A stretch of 33,491 nucleotides of DNA from Bacteroidota bacterium (GCA_018267195.1 JAFDYY010000003.1:110686-144176), one strand, 5' to 3'; numbered from the stretch's first letter, positions 7,637 through 16,644 are shown. The notes: generated by a model not told the origin, from the letters alone. Translations and numbers: made by a program.

Positions 7637-10223
7637 AAAGGCCACAGGCCAAGGTATGGTAGAATATTTTATCCGAATTAACAGACCAACAAAATCCCTC
7701 TTTCGCGACCGCTGGGTGTGGATAATGGCCTGGCGCGATGCCCGCCATAACCTATCGCGGTTGTTTCTCTTTGTGGCTTCCTTAATTTCAGGTATTGCGG
7801 CCGTGGTAGCCATTAGTTCTCTTAACTATTCCATGCAAGAAGAAATTGAGACGAACACCAAAGAACTGGTGGGCGCTGATCTGGTCATTACAGGTAATAA
7901 AAAAATTGATTCGGCCTGGTGGAGTTTTTTAGCAAAGGAAGAGGTAAAAATAGCACGCGATGCCGAGATGGCTTCGATGGCTTTATTTATGAACACCGGC
8001 CGGTCGAGATTAGTGCAAGTGGTGGGCCGGGAAGGTGCGTTCCCTTTTTACGGACAGTTGGTAACACAACCGGCCAATGCGTATGCCCGGGTAGAGTCTG
8101 GCGATTATGTTATGGTGGACGATGCACTGGCTCGTCAATACGAAATTAGTTCGAATGACTCCATTAAACTGGGCAATAAAAAATTGATAGTGGCCGGAGT
8201 AGTTACAAAATCGCCCGGCAATGGAGCCCTTACCGCCACCATTGCTCCGTCTGTTTATATTTCTATGAAATCGCTGGCCGAAACCGACCTGATACAATTC
8301 GGCAGCCGGGTAAACTACAGTGTTTACGTTAAAACACGAGACGTTCAACATACCGATAAACTTTTGGAAAAAGCCAGACCGCTGGCCAAAAAATTGGGCA
8401 ACGGCATAGAGACCGTAGAAGGAAGGAAAGAAAACCTGGGCGAAGGATTTAAGTCGGTAAACCGTTTTTTTTCATTGCTTGCTTTTGTGGCATTGCTACT
8501 CGGTTGTATAGGCGTGGCCAGTTCGGTGCATATATACGCCCGCGAAAAACGAGATGAAGTAGCGATGCTCCGCTGTATTGGTTCATCGGGCTGGCAGGCA
8601 TTTAATATTTTTTTTATTCAAGTTTTTATGCTTGGCATAGTGGGAAGTTTAGCAGGTTCCTTGTTGGGCTCGCTGGTTCATCAGCTTATCCCGGTGGTAT
8701 TCAAAAGCTATTTGCCAGACCAAATGCCGTTTGCTGTTTCCGGGCGTGCCATAGGCGAAGGCATTTTAATCGGAGTTATTATTTCTGTTTTGTTTACTGT
8801 TTTGCCGTTGGTGTCGGTGCGGTTTGTGCCTCCGCTTACGGTTTTGCGTACCGACTTTGTTCCCGGAAGGGTATTTTCTAAAACCCGGCTGGTTACTCTT
8901 TTTTTTATTATACTTTTTCCGATGGGCATCGCTGCCTACCAAACGAAAAGCCTGCTTTGGGGGAGTTATTTTTCGCTGGGCTTAGCAGCCGTGCTTGGCT
9001 GCCTGGCGCTGGTGGCAAATGGATTGCTGTACGCTATAAAAAAATTCTTTCCGGTTCGTGCGGCCTTTATCTGGCGGCACGCATTATCTAATTTATTCCG
9101 ACCTCATAACCAAACCCGCATGCTGATGGTAGCCATTGGCTTGGGCGCATTTATTATTTATGTGCTGAACATTACTCAGGCCAGCTTGCTTAATCAGGTA
9201 GCGTTTAAAGGAAATAAAAACCAATCGAACACTATTTTGTTCGATATTCAACCCAATCAAAAAGAAGGCGTAGTAAAACTGATTCAGGAACGAAAAGTGA
9301 AAATGAATCAGCTGGTCCCGATTATTACTTGCCGTTTGAAAGAACTGAAAGGAAAGGGTGTGGAAGAAATTCTGAAAGACACTACCTCCATACCCGAATG
9401 GGCGCTTACGCGTGAATACCGTGTAACATACCGCGATAGCCTGACGGGCTCAGAAAAAATGATAGCGGGGAAGGTGCACTCTTTTAACCCAGGCAAAAAA
9501 GATTCTGTTTTTGTTACGATCTCAGACCGGATGCAGGAAAATTTGCATATCAATGTAGGCGATTCATTAGTGTTTGATGTGCAGGGTGTTTTGGTGAAAA
9601 CGTTTATTTCCGGAATTAGAAAAGTAGATTGGCCGAAAGACCCGCCTAATTTTATTTTTGTTTTTCCTGCGCACGTACTCGAAAGCGCTCCCCAGATTTG
9701 GGTAGCGGCCGCCCGCATAGACGATGCCCCGCAGGCCGCCCGGTTTCAGCAGGTACTAGTAATGGCTTATCCTAATGTTTCCATGATAGACTTGCGGCTT
9801 ATACTCAGCACAGTAAACGAACTTTTTGATAAAGTAGCGCTGGTAATTCGCTTTCTGGCTACGTTTAGTATGATCACGGGCCTGGTAGTATTGGCGGGGG
9901 CGGTTATCAACAGCAAGTACGTACGAAGTAAAGAAAATGTGCTGCTGCGCACGGTGGGCGCTCGCACCAAACAAATTATACGTATCACCCTTATTGAATA
10001 CGGATACCTTGGTCTGTTCAGTACCCTCACCGCCTTACTGCTTTCGCTGGGCGGGGGCTGGCTGCTTACAAAATTTTTCTTTGAAATAGAGTTTGCCGCG
10101 AATTATTCTGAACTGGTCCTGATCAGTTTAGGTGTGGTTATATTGACGGTTTTTATTGGCTGGTTTAATTCGAGAGATGTTATTAACACCTCACCCTTAC
10201 AAGCACTAAGAAAAGAAGTGTGA
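7629..10223 (+). CDS. ABC transporter permease, YbbP-like with FtsX domains
   Basis: This 864-residue membrane protein is partner of the ATPase whose gene it overlaps by eight bases. After the first TM (FLFVASLISGIAAVVAISSL) there is a periplasmic domain, an FtsX module with three TMs (about residues 275-400, including the coupling segment EKRDEVAMLRCIGSSGWQA), a further pair of TMs (~420-470), a second periplasmic domain and a second FtsX module at the end (~735-864; VLLRTVGARTKQIIRITLIE). This two-module, roughly ten-TM layout matches YbbP-type permeases rather than the four-TM MacB or LolC/E. The ATG at 7629 is taken because of the translational overlap; ATGs at 7656 and 7725 are alternatives, the latter just before the conserved AWRDARHN. 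It converges on pyrE with 12 bases between stops. Confidence 0.88.
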   Translation: MNRKATGQGMVEYFIRINRPTKSLFRDRWVWIMAWRDARHNLSRLFLFVASLISGIAAVVAISSLNYSMQEEIETNTKELVGADLVITGNKKIDSAWWSFLAKEEVKIARDAEMASMALFMNTGRSRLVQVVGREGAFPFYGQLVTQPANAYARVESGDYVMVDDALARQYEISSNDSIKLGNKKLIVAGVVTKSPGNGALTATIAPSVYISMKSLAETDLIQFGSRVNYSVYVKTRDVQHTDKLLEKARPLAKKLGNGIETVEGRKENLGEGFKSVNRFFSLLAFVALLLGCIGVASSVHIYAREKRDEVAMLRCIGSSGWQAFNIFFIQVFMLGIVGSLAGSLLGSLVHQLIPVVFKSYLPDQMPFAVSGRAIGEGILIGVIISVLFTVLPLVSVRFVPPLTVLRTDFVPGRVFSKTRLVTLFFIILFPMGIAAYQTKSLLWGSYFSLGLAAVLGCLALVANGLLYAIKKFFPVRAAFIWRHALSNLFRPHNQTRMLMVAIGLGAFIIYVLNITQASLLNQVAFKGNKNQSNTILFDIQPNQKEGVVKLIQERKVKMNQLVPIITCRLKELKGKGVEEILKDTTSIPEWALTREYRVTYRDSLTGSEKMIAGKVHSFNPGKKDSVFVTISDRMQENLHINVGDSLVFDVQGVLVKTFISGIRKVDWPKDPPNFIFVFPAHVLESAPQIWVAAARIDDAPQAARFQQVLVMAYPNVSMIDLRLILSTVNELFDKVALVIRFLATFSMITGLVVLAGAVINSKYVRSKENVLLRTVGARTKQIIRITLIEYGYLGLFSTLTALLLSLGGGWLLTKFFFEIEFAANYSELVLISLGVVILTVFIGWFNSRDVINTSPLQALRKEV

Positions 10224-10235
10224 ATGCTAGCGTAT

Positions 10236-10877
10236 TTATTTCCAGTTGGCCGGGTCTTTGCGCCAGCTTTTAAGGTGTTCTATTTCTTTTTCGTTTACAT
10301 AGCTTTTATAAACGGCCTCCAAAATCAGGTAGCTGAAGTCGCTTAAACAAATCAAAGGTATTTTGGCTTGCTCAAAGGCTTTTTGAGCCACCTCAAAACC
10401 GTAGCTAAATATGGAAACCATGCCTATTACATTTAGACCGGCTTCGTTCAAAGCCTGGGCAGATTTTAATGAGCTGCCACCGGTAGAAACCAAATCTTCT
10501 ACTAACACAACTTTTCTTCCCGGCTCCACTTTTCCTTCAATCAGGTTTCCCATACCGTGGTCTTTCGGTTTGGGCCGAACATAAATAAAGGGAAGGTTGA
10601 GCAGGTCGGCCACTAAAGCGCCCTGTGGTATGCCTGCGGTGGCCACTCCGGCTATTACCTCGGCACTGCCAAAGTTACGGTCTATAACCCCCGCCAGCGA
10701 CCGTTTAATATAGTTTCGTATGTCCGGGTAGGAGAGCGCCAGCCGGTTATCGCAGTAGATGGGCGATTTTATGCCCGAACTCCACGTAAAGGGAGGTGTT
10801 ACACTTAATTTGATGGCTTTAATAGCGAGCAGTTTTGAGGCAACGGATTCGGCCGTAGATTCTTCTGTTTTTATCAT
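10236..10877 (-). CDS. pyrE: Orotate phosphoribosyltransferase
   Basis: This 213-residue enzyme transfers the phosphoribosyl group of PRPP to orotate to form OMP, step five of de novo pyrimidine synthesis, in the cytoplasm. The PRPP-binding motif VVLVEDLVSTGGSS (about 122-135) is intact, and the catalytic-loop lysines are visible in YVRPKPKDHGMGNLIEG. The N-terminal block FTWSSGIKSPIYCDNR is the family's substrate-binding signature. The frame is open up to 10904, but the Met at 10877 (MIKTEES) gives the usual N-terminus. A Nudix hydrolase is transcribed divergently 121 bases away. Confidence 0.96.
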   Translation of the reverse strand: MIKTEESTAESVASKLLAIKAIKLSVTPPFTWSSGIKSPIYCDNRLALSYPDIRNYIKRSLAGVIDRNFGSAEVIAGVATAGIPQGALVADLLNLPFIYVRPKPKDHGMGNLIEGKVEPGRKVVLVEDLVSTGGSSLKSAQALNEAGLNVIGMVSIFSYGFEVAQKAFEQAKIPLICLSDFSYLILEAVYKSYVNEKEIEHLKSWRKDPANWK

Positions 10878-10998
10878 GCCGCAAATTAACCCCCGAATCG
10901 TCATGAATCAAGCGATAAAGCCTTGGCAAATATTCTATTTTTCTTACCCGACTGTTGTAGGATTGAAAATATTTTGTGTTTTTGCATCGTCTAAAAGC

Positions 10999-11679
10999 AT
11001 GGATTTATTTGTTAACGATATCCCGGTTAAAATCCTGAAAAGAGGCAAACAGCCTGATGCGGGTACATTCAATACAAAAATAAATGCTGCTGCCGAGCCG
11101 GTAACAAAAGCCCAGCTTATTAACCATGTATGGGTGAATGAAGCCAGCATAATGGATTTGGATTTGATTTTAGATCTGATCAATACCAAAGTGCCCATGC
11201 CTTTGCTTTCGCTGACCATTACCGTGAAAGATTATGAGGGGGCTAAAACATTTATTCGTAAAAAATTTAAGGTAGTAAAAGCAGCCGGTGGGCTGGTAGT
11301 AAAGAAAGATAAAATGCTGATGATCTACCGGATGAAAAAATGGGATTTGCCTAAAGGAAAAAAGGAAGCCAACGAAAAATATAAGGAGACAGCCGTGCGC
11401 GAAGTGGAAGAAGAATGTGGCATAGAGGTGCGCGTAGGAAAAAAAATAGGTACCACCTGGCACACTTATACCATGAACAAGAACAACATGATTAAGAAAA
11501 CCCGTTGGTATAAAATGGATTTACTCAATGACGAACACCAAGCCCCACAACGGGAAGAGGATATAGAAGAAATACGTTGGATGACCCAAAAAGAAGTTTA
11601 CCACGCCCTCGAAAACTCTTACCGCTCCATTCGTTTTGTCTTTGAAGAATTTTACAGGAAAAGAAAGATAAAAAACTAA
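10999..11679 (+). CDS. Nudix hydrolase with N-terminal extension, divergent from pyrE
   Basis: This 226-residue cytoplasmic protein has a perfect Nudix box (GX5EX7REUXEEXGU) at about residues 120-142: G, then E five residues on, then REVEEECGI; the metal-binding glutamates are all present. The Nudix domain occupies ~93-220. The first ~90 residues form an extra alpha/beta segment with no motif I recognise. The start is the ATG at 10999 (MDLFVNDIPVK); an open frame extends back to 10759 but overlaps pyrE antisense and is not credible. The reaction is hydrolysis of a nucleoside diphosphate linked to another moiety; the substrate is not predictable. From memory, pyrE next to a Nudix gene is a common pairing in Bacteroidota. 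Confidence 0.88.
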   Translation: MDLFVNDIPVKILKRGKQPDAGTFNTKINAAAEPVTKAQLINHVWVNEASIMDLDLILDLINTKVPMPLLSLTITVKDYEGAKTFIRKKFKVVKAAGGLVVKKDKMLMIYRMKKWDLPKGKKEANEKYKETAVREVEEECGIEVRVGKKIGTTWHTYTMNKNNMIKKTRWYKMDLLNDEHQAPQREEDIEEIRWMTQKEVYHALENSYRSIRFVFEEFYRKRKIKN

Positions 11680-11829
11680 GTCACGAGGTTTGATTTTTTA
11701 CGAATCGCATCGTCAAATATTTTTTTACAGTTGAAGCCTTACAAAGGTAAGGATGGGCTGCCCAACGAACCGATACGGGGTGAGGGAAATCATCAGAAAA
11801 AATATATTATTTTCATCAAACCTACAGCT

Positions 11830-13983
11830 ATGAAAAACAGTTTGCTTCTGCTTACGCTTCTATTGGTTGTGGCCTGTTCTAGAAAATACGATAGCTACAA
11901 TTCTTGGCCTGTAACAGGTGGCTCGAAAGAAAACATTCGTTACAGTTCGCTCACACAAATTGATACAGCCAATGTAAAGCAACTACAAGTAGCTTGGACA
12001 TATCACACGGGCGATGCGGACACAACAAACCATTCGCAAATTCAATGTAATCCCATTGTGGTTGATGGTGTACTCTATGGCACTTCGCCTCAACTAAAAC
12101 TTTTTGCCGTTGATGCTGCTACGGGAAAAGAGCAATGGGTATTCGACCCACAAGCTGAACAGAAGACAAACCTATCAAACCAAACTCGGTTTATTTTGAA
12201 CAACAATCGTGGTGTAACGTATTGGAGCAATGGCAATGAAAAAAGAATCCTTTATGCTGCGGGTTCATTCCTTTATTCCATTGATGCCACAACAGGAAAG
12301 CCCGATTTGAATTTTGGCAATAACGGCTCTGTTAATCTTCATGATGGTCTTGGCAAAGATGTTTCTGATTTATATGTAGCGGCTACATCGCCCGGCATTA
12401 TTTACAAAAATCTTTTCATCCTCGGTTCACGTGTAAGCGAAGATGGTGATGCGGCTCCCGGTCACATTCGAGCTTATGATGTTATTACCGGAAAGTTGAT
12501 TTGGATTTTTTATACCATTCCACACCCCGGTGAAGTTGGTTATGAAACTTGGCTTGACTCTACTGTATACAAGCATCTCGGTGGGGCAAACTCGTGGGCA
12601 GGTTTTAGTTTAGATGAAAAACGCGGAATTGTTTTTGCCCCCACAGGCTCTGTTTCATTCGATTTTTATGGTGGCAAACGTAAGGGCACTGATCTTTTTG
12701 GCAACAGCATTTTGGCAATCGAGGCAGCAACAGGAAAATACTTGTGGCATTTCCAAACCATTCATCACGATGTGTGGGACAAAGATTTGCCAACCGCTCC
12801 TGCACTCATCACACTAAAGAAGGATGGAAAAGAAATTGATGCCGTTGCTCAACCAACTAAAAATGGGTTTGTATTTTTATTGGAACGCGAAACAGGCAAA
12901 CCAATTTACTCAATTGAAGAAAGAGAAGTGCCGCATCAATCGGAATTGAAAGGGGAAGAGCTTTGGCCTACGCAACCTTTCCCTACTTTTCCCAAACCAT
13001 TCACACGGCAAGTGTTAAATGAAAATGATTTGAATGATTTGGTTTCAGATTCATCGCAGCAAGAATTAAAAAAAAGATTGAGCCGTTATCTTACAGGAAA
13101 CATGTTCAATCCGCCCACATTCAACGGAACAATTTTCTTTCCCGGTCTTGATGGCGGAGCTGAATGGGGCGGAGTCGCTTATGACCCATCCACAAAACTT
13201 TTGTATGTCAATGCCAATGAAATGCCGTGGATATTGAAAATGAAAGAAATTGATTACGCTACTCCACAAAAAGAAACTTATTTAAAAGCAGGTCAGCGTT
13301 TATACAACCAATACTGCATGGCTTGTCATGGCACGGAGCGAAAAGGTTCAGGAAATTATCCCGCAATTGTAAACGTAAACAAAAAATATGGTGAAAAAAC
13401 TTTTATTGAATTGCTCGGCACAGGCAGGCGCATGATGCCCGCATTCATAAATCTTTCCAATGAAGAAACATCGGCTATCGCATCTTTTATTTTGGATTTG
13501 AAATCGGAACAGAAAAAAGAATTTAAGTCAACAACAGTTACAATTGATTCTTTCCGACACTTACCTTACACCATTACAGGCTATAACAAATTTTTAACAA
13601 GAGAAGGCTACGCGGGCATCAAACCACCGTGGGGAACATTGAATGCCGTGAACTTAACTACAGGAGAAATAGAATGGAAAATAGCGCTTGGTGAAATTGA
13701 AAAATTTAAAAAGAAAGGCATCACTACCGGCTCTGAAAATTATGGCGGGCCTGTAGTAACTGCAAGCGGTTTGGTTTTTATAGCCGCCACACCCGATGGA
13801 AAACTGCGTGCGTTCAATAAATGGAACGGAAAACTTTTGTGGGAAACAAACTTGCCCACACCTGGCTTCGCCACACCATCTGTTTATGAAGCCAACGGAA
13901 AACAATTTATAGTGATTGCCTGTGGTGGTGGAAAACTGAAAACAAAATCGGGAGATAGTTATGTGGCATTTGCTTTGCAATAA
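11830..13983 (+). CDS. PQQ-dependent dehydrogenase lipoprotein with nested cytochrome c domain (quinoprotein glucose dehydrogenase-like)
   Basis: This 717-residue predicted lipoprotein has lipobox LLVVAC (Cys16). The body is an eight-bladed PQQ beta-propeller with the repeating Trp motifs AVDAATGKEQWVF, AYDVITGKLIWIF, AIEAATGKYLWHFQ, AVNLTTGEIEWKI and AFNKWNGKLLWE. A class I cytochrome c domain is nested within the propeller (about 485-565): heme motif CMACH at 496-500 and likely axial Met at 535 or 536 (GRRMMPAF). Substrate (glucose or another sugar or alcohol) would be oxidised by PQQ and electrons passed through the heme to the respiratory chain, outside the cytoplasmic membrane. The in-frame TTG at 11731 is rejected because the ATG at 11830 starts exactly at the signal peptide. 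No PQQ-synthesis gene is nearby. By eye, codon use is more A-rich than in its neighbours. Confidence 0.9.
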   Translation: MKNSLLLLTLLLVVACSRKYDSYNSWPVTGGSKENIRYSSLTQIDTANVKQLQVAWTYHTGDADTTNHSQIQCNPIVVDGVLYGTSPQLKLFAVDAATGKEQWVFDPQAEQKTNLSNQTRFILNNNRGVTYWSNGNEKRILYAAGSFLYSIDATTGKPDLNFGNNGSVNLHDGLGKDVSDLYVAATSPGIIYKNLFILGSRVSEDGDAAPGHIRAYDVITGKLIWIFYTIPHPGEVGYETWLDSTVYKHLGGANSWAGFSLDEKRGIVFAPTGSVSFDFYGGKRKGTDLFGNSILAIEAATGKYLWHFQTIHHDVWDKDLPTAPALITLKKDGKEIDAVAQPTKNGFVFLLERETGKPIYSIEEREVPHQSELKGEELWPTQPFPTFPKPFTRQVLNENDLNDLVSDSSQQELKKRLSRYLTGNMFNPPTFNGTIFFPGLDGGAEWGGVAYDPSTKLLYVNANEMPWILKMKEIDYATPQKETYLKAGQRLYNQYCMACHGTERKGSGNYPAIVNVNKKYGEKTFIELLGTGRRMMPAFINLSNEETSAIASFILDLKSEQKKEFKSTTVTIDSFRHLPYTITGYNKFLTREGYAGIKPPWGTLNAVNLTTGEIEWKIALGEIEKFKKKGITTGSENYGGPVVTASGLVFIAATPDGKLRAFNKWNGKLLWETNLPTPGFATPSVYEANGKQFIVIACGGGKLKTKSGDSYVAFALQ

Positions 13984-14301
13984 GGGATGCCGTTAATACG
14001 GTCAATGGAGTTGACTCAAAAGTTAGGGCAACTCAATTCATCATCTATTTTGTTTTATGTTACTGATCGCCTCCTGCTAAAAAATAAAATGAAGATACCG
14101 ATGATAAGCAGTTCTTTTGTAATGGTATTTGTGTTTACCGTAGTTTGATAAAAGTTTTCATACAAAAAATCTAAGTTTAATCAATTAGTTAACACAAGCA
14201 GTTGGAAGAGAGGAGAATTTCTTAACCGTTAACTAAAAAATAACTGCGAAAGTGATGTTAATTTTTTAGGATGATTTCGTTTTAAGATGACTTGTCTTAA
14301 A
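13984..14301. other. Intergenic region with inverted repeats between PQQ dehydrogenase and coaD
   Basis: I see no gene here. Structures present are a short hairpin right after the stop (CCGT/ACGG, 13990-14001), GAGTTG/CAACTC (14008-14034), a perfect 9-base inverted repeat TTAGTTAAC (14185-14193) / GTTAACTAA (14228-14236), and TTTAAGA/TCTTAAA (14281-14301) flush with the coaD stop. None has a proper T tract, so termination of either convergent gene here is only plausible. Confidence 0.5.
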
Positions 14302-14757
14302 CTAAAGACGATACGGCAAAAAATCGGATACATTTCCGTTGTAACTATGCACTTCGCGTATGATAGAAGAACTGATTGAAGCAAATTTAGGGGAAGTAAT
14401 TAAAAAGACCGACTCCAGTTCGGTGTAGAGATGCCGGTTTACCTGGGCAATGCTGTTTTCATACTCAAAGTCAGTGGTGTTGCGTAGGCCCCGCAGCAAA
14501 AATTTAGCTCTGTTTTTTTTGGCAAACTCAGCCGTAAGCTCAGCATAGGTTTGCACGCTTATTTGCGGATTGTTTTTAAAGGTCTCCTGTATTTTTGAAA
14601 TCATCAGTTCAATGGGGAAGTATCGTTTGGTTTTTCCGCTGTTGTAGCCGATGGAGACGATGATCTCGTCAAACAGCCGTAACCCCCGCAGCACAATATC
14701 TTCATGTCCTTTTGTAAACGGATCGAACGAGCCCGGAAACAAAGCTATTTTTTTCAT
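14302..14757 (-). CDS. coaD: Phosphopantetheine adenylyltransferase
   Basis: This 151-residue cytoplasmic enzyme of coenzyme A synthesis converts 4'-phosphopantetheine and ATP to dephospho-CoA and pyrophosphate. The nucleotidyltransferase motif GSFDPFTKGH (residues 9-18, with the TxGH signature) and the C-terminal ISSSIIRE motif are both intact; FLLRGLRNTTDFEYE is the conserved family core. Length matches bacterial CoaD. Its start overlaps the stop of the upstream DUF3822 gene by four bases (ATGA), so translation is coupled. Confidence 0.96.
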   Translation of the reverse strand: MKKIALFPGSFDPFTKGHEDIVLRGLRLFDEIIVSIGYNSGKTKRYFPIELMISKIQETFKNNPQISVQTYAELTAEFAKKNRAKFLLRGLRNTTDFEYENSIAQVNRHLYTELESVFLITSPKFASISSSIIREVHSYNGNVSDFLPYRL

Positions 14758-15644
14758 GAGCCGGATATCAGATTCATAGAGTAAAGATCAAAAAAATGAT
14801 GATCCTGTAATTCGTCAAACAGGTAATTATATTTAAGATGTTTCGGCCGCTGGCCAAAGGTTACATTCCGTATGTATTTTATAAACTCTACGTAGTGTGT
14901 AGAATTTTTACCGATATATCCCCACAATACTATTTCGCAGGTTTGTTGATCCATGTTCAAACTCTTCAATACCAGCATAATGTACTTGATGTAATCGGAA
15001 AATTGCTTAATGGGAAACTGGTTATAGTACAGCAACTTTCCCCCCTCGGCCGATAGCAAATGCAGTTTAAAGCGGTCAATATAAAGGTAAAGTGTGGGAG
15101 CAGTTTGCGCTTTGTGTTGAAGCACACCTTCTATCAGTGCCGTGCTTTGATGGATAAAATAGTGCGGGATGTTTTGATAGAGGCTTTTCAGCCAGTGATA
15201 CAGATCGCCCGGCACAGCAAAGACGGTAACAGCCTCCACACTCGCCTGGCGGGAAGATAGAATTACTTCTTTGGATTCATCAATCGTGGCATTTAGCCGG
15301 AGGTATTCGGCCATTTTTTTTTCATCGTAAAAGGCAGCCGGCACCTGACAAAATTTATTGTTTTTAATACCGATCCTTACTTCCTTCCAAAAGCCGGCCG
15401 AGAGCATGGCATGGTTTTCAAAAAGTTCTTTTAAGACAACTAAAAGTTCTTCGTGCGACTGCACCTGGCCCAAGGCATAATCTTCCAGCAACAGCAAACG
15501 GTCATCGGCACTATCTATTACCGCCACCTGAAAATCTTTAGCCCCCGTTTGTATCAGGAGCCGGTATTGATGAAGATGTTCTTCTTCCAGGCGGTCGTCT
15601 TTTACACGCTTTATTAATTTGTAAGAGGTAACGGCCGTTGACAA
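14754..15644 (-). CDS. DUF3822 family protein, TTG start
   Basis: This 296-residue cytoplasmic protein belongs to a family of unknown function largely restricted to Bacteroidota. It is recognised by the N-terminal pattern YKLIKRVKDDRLEEEHLHQYRL, the following FQVAVIDSADDRLLLLEDYAL and its place before coaD, a recurrent neighbourhood as I remember it. Secondary structure suggests an actin/RNase H-like alpha/beta fold, which is an inference. The only start in reach is TTG at 15644: an in-frame stop lies eight codons upstream with no ATG or GTG between. It overlaps coaD by four bases and follows the Nudix gene at 64 bases. A role in coenzyme A homeostasis is conceivable from context only. Confidence 0.85.
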   Translation of the reverse strand: MSTAVTSYKLIKRVKDDRLEEEHLHQYRLLIQTGAKDFQVAVIDSADDRLLLLEDYALGQVQSHEELLVVLKELFENHAMLSAGFWKEVRIGIKNNKFCQVPAAFYDEKKMAEYLRLNATIDESKEVILSSRQASVEAVTVFAVPGDLYHWLKSLYQNIPHYFIHQSTALIEGVLQHKAQTAPTLYLYIDRFKLHLLSAEGGKLLYYNQFPIKQFSDYIKYIMLVLKSLNMDQQTCEIVLWGYIGKNSTHYVEFIKYIRNVTFGQRPKHLKYNYLFDELQDHHFFDLYSMNLISGS

Positions 15645-15708
15645 AAGGAGTGGTTTATCGGTTTTAGCTTATGCAAGTATAAAAATTTTACGGCTTTTTG
15701 TAGTGTAT

Positions 15709-16182
15709 TTATATAATAAAATATCCGTTCAAATGAGCAATTTGATGAGGAGAGGGCAGCGATCTAAAGATACCATGCTTTTGCTGGAGGGGCACTTGGG
15801 CCAATTCATCCCAACTCATCCATTTTACTTCTTTAATTAGTTGTGGGCTGTTTTCTTCGGGGTCGGATCCGGTAATTAAAGTACCCGTAACCCGGGTGAT
15901 GCGAAAGAACAATTCGATGGCGTGCAGCGGCTTTTGTATAAACTCACAGGCAAAAAGAAAATCGCCTGTGGTAATGGTTAGCCCTGTCTCTTCGGCTACT
16001 TCGCGCACAAGGGCTGATTTTGTTTCTTCACCAAAAGAAACTCCACCCCCGGGCGGAGCCCAAAAATTGGTTTCTGTTATTCCGGCATGGTTTACCATCA
16101 AGATTTTGTCATCTTCTATTAAAAGCCCACACGCCCTTACCCGTAACCGGTTGCCGTAAAACCGATGGACTGTGTTTTCCAT
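15709..16182 (-). CDS. Nudix hydrolase
   Basis: This 157-residue cytoplasmic protein has a perfect Nudix box at about residues 46-68 (GGVSFGEETKSALVREVAEE, then TGL), with the required glutamates. Preceding FWAPPGGG and the later VKWMSWDEL (a W-x-x-x-E/D segment before the last helix) are usual for small Nudix enzymes acting on nucleotide sugars, ADP-ribose or oxidised nucleotides; the substrate cannot be chosen from sequence. It is the first gene of a minus-strand group with DUF3822 and coaD, and is divergent from a DUF1573 gene across 66 bases. Confidence 0.88.
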   Translation of the reverse strand: MENTVHRFYGNRLRVRACGLLIEDDKILMVNHAGITETNFWAPPGGGVSFGEETKSALVREVAEETGLTITTGDFLFACEFIQKPLHAIELFFRITRVTGTLITGSDPEENSPQLIKEVKWMSWDELAQVPLQQKHGIFRSLPSPHQIAHLNGYFII

Positions 16183-16199
16183 TTTTAGAAGCCATTATA

Positions 16200-16232
16200 T
16201 TGGTCTGTAAAGCTAAAACATTACTAATTTTG
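16200..16232 (+). promoter_or_regulatory. Putative promoter of the DUF1573 gene
   Basis: TTGG (16200-16203), 21 bases, then TAATTTTG (16225-16232) fits the Bacteroidota -33/-7 pattern, with the start codon 17 bases downstream. The element and spacing match those found before the ABC pair at 6882. Confidence 0.45.
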
Positions 16233-16248
16233 TATCGTTAAAGTAATC

Positions 16249-16644
16249 ATGAAACAATTTGTATTTCTTTTTTGCCTTTTTTTATACGCAAGTTTAGTCG
16301 CGGCTCAAACGCAGGCCGGAGCAGCCATAACCTGGGAAAAAAATTATTTTGATTTTGGCGATATGGTAAAAGGGGCGAAGGCCGAGCACACTTTTAAATT
16401 TACCAATACCGGTTCTGAGCCATTGGTTATTACCAATGTAGAAGTAACCTGCGGATGCACTACGCCCAAAGGGTGGCCGCGCGACCCGATTGAGCCCGGA
16501 AAAAAAGCAGAGATAATTATTCAGTTCGACAGCACCAATAAAATGGGGAGGCAAAACAAAGTGGTGGTTATTGTTTCTAATGCCACTGCTGGCAACAGCC
16601 AGATTACATTTTCGGCCAACGTGCTTCCTAAGTCGGAAAACTGA
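16249..16644 (+). CDS. DUF1573 domain secreted protein
   Basis: This 131-residue exported protein has a Sec signal peptide of ~19 residues (SLVAA/QTQ). The remainder is one DUF1573 domain, an immunoglobulin/ASH-like beta sandwich: FDFGDMVKGAKAEHTFKFTN, then VEVTCGCTTPKGWP with the family-typical C68-G-C70 pair, and the closing strand KVVVIVSNA. Function of the family is unknown; it is very abundant in Bacteroidota and expected in the periplasm or at the surface. It stands alone, with a convergent gene six bases after its stop. Confidence 0.93.
   Translation: MKQFVFLFCLFLYASLVAAQTQAGAAITWEKNYFDFGDMVKGAKAEHTFKFTNTGSEPLVITNVEVTCGCTTPKGWPRDPIEPGKKAEIIIQFDSTNKMGRQNKVVVIVSNATAGNSQITFSANVLPKSEN

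Noticed and set aside
10759..10998. Upstream extension of the pyrE-linked Nudix frame
   Set aside because: It overlaps pyrE antisense, shows no conserved sequence, and the ATG at 10999 gives a natural N-terminus.
11731..11829. N-terminal extension of the PQQ dehydrogenase from a TTG
   Set aside because: It would bury the signal peptide and lipobox that begin exactly at the ATG at 11830.
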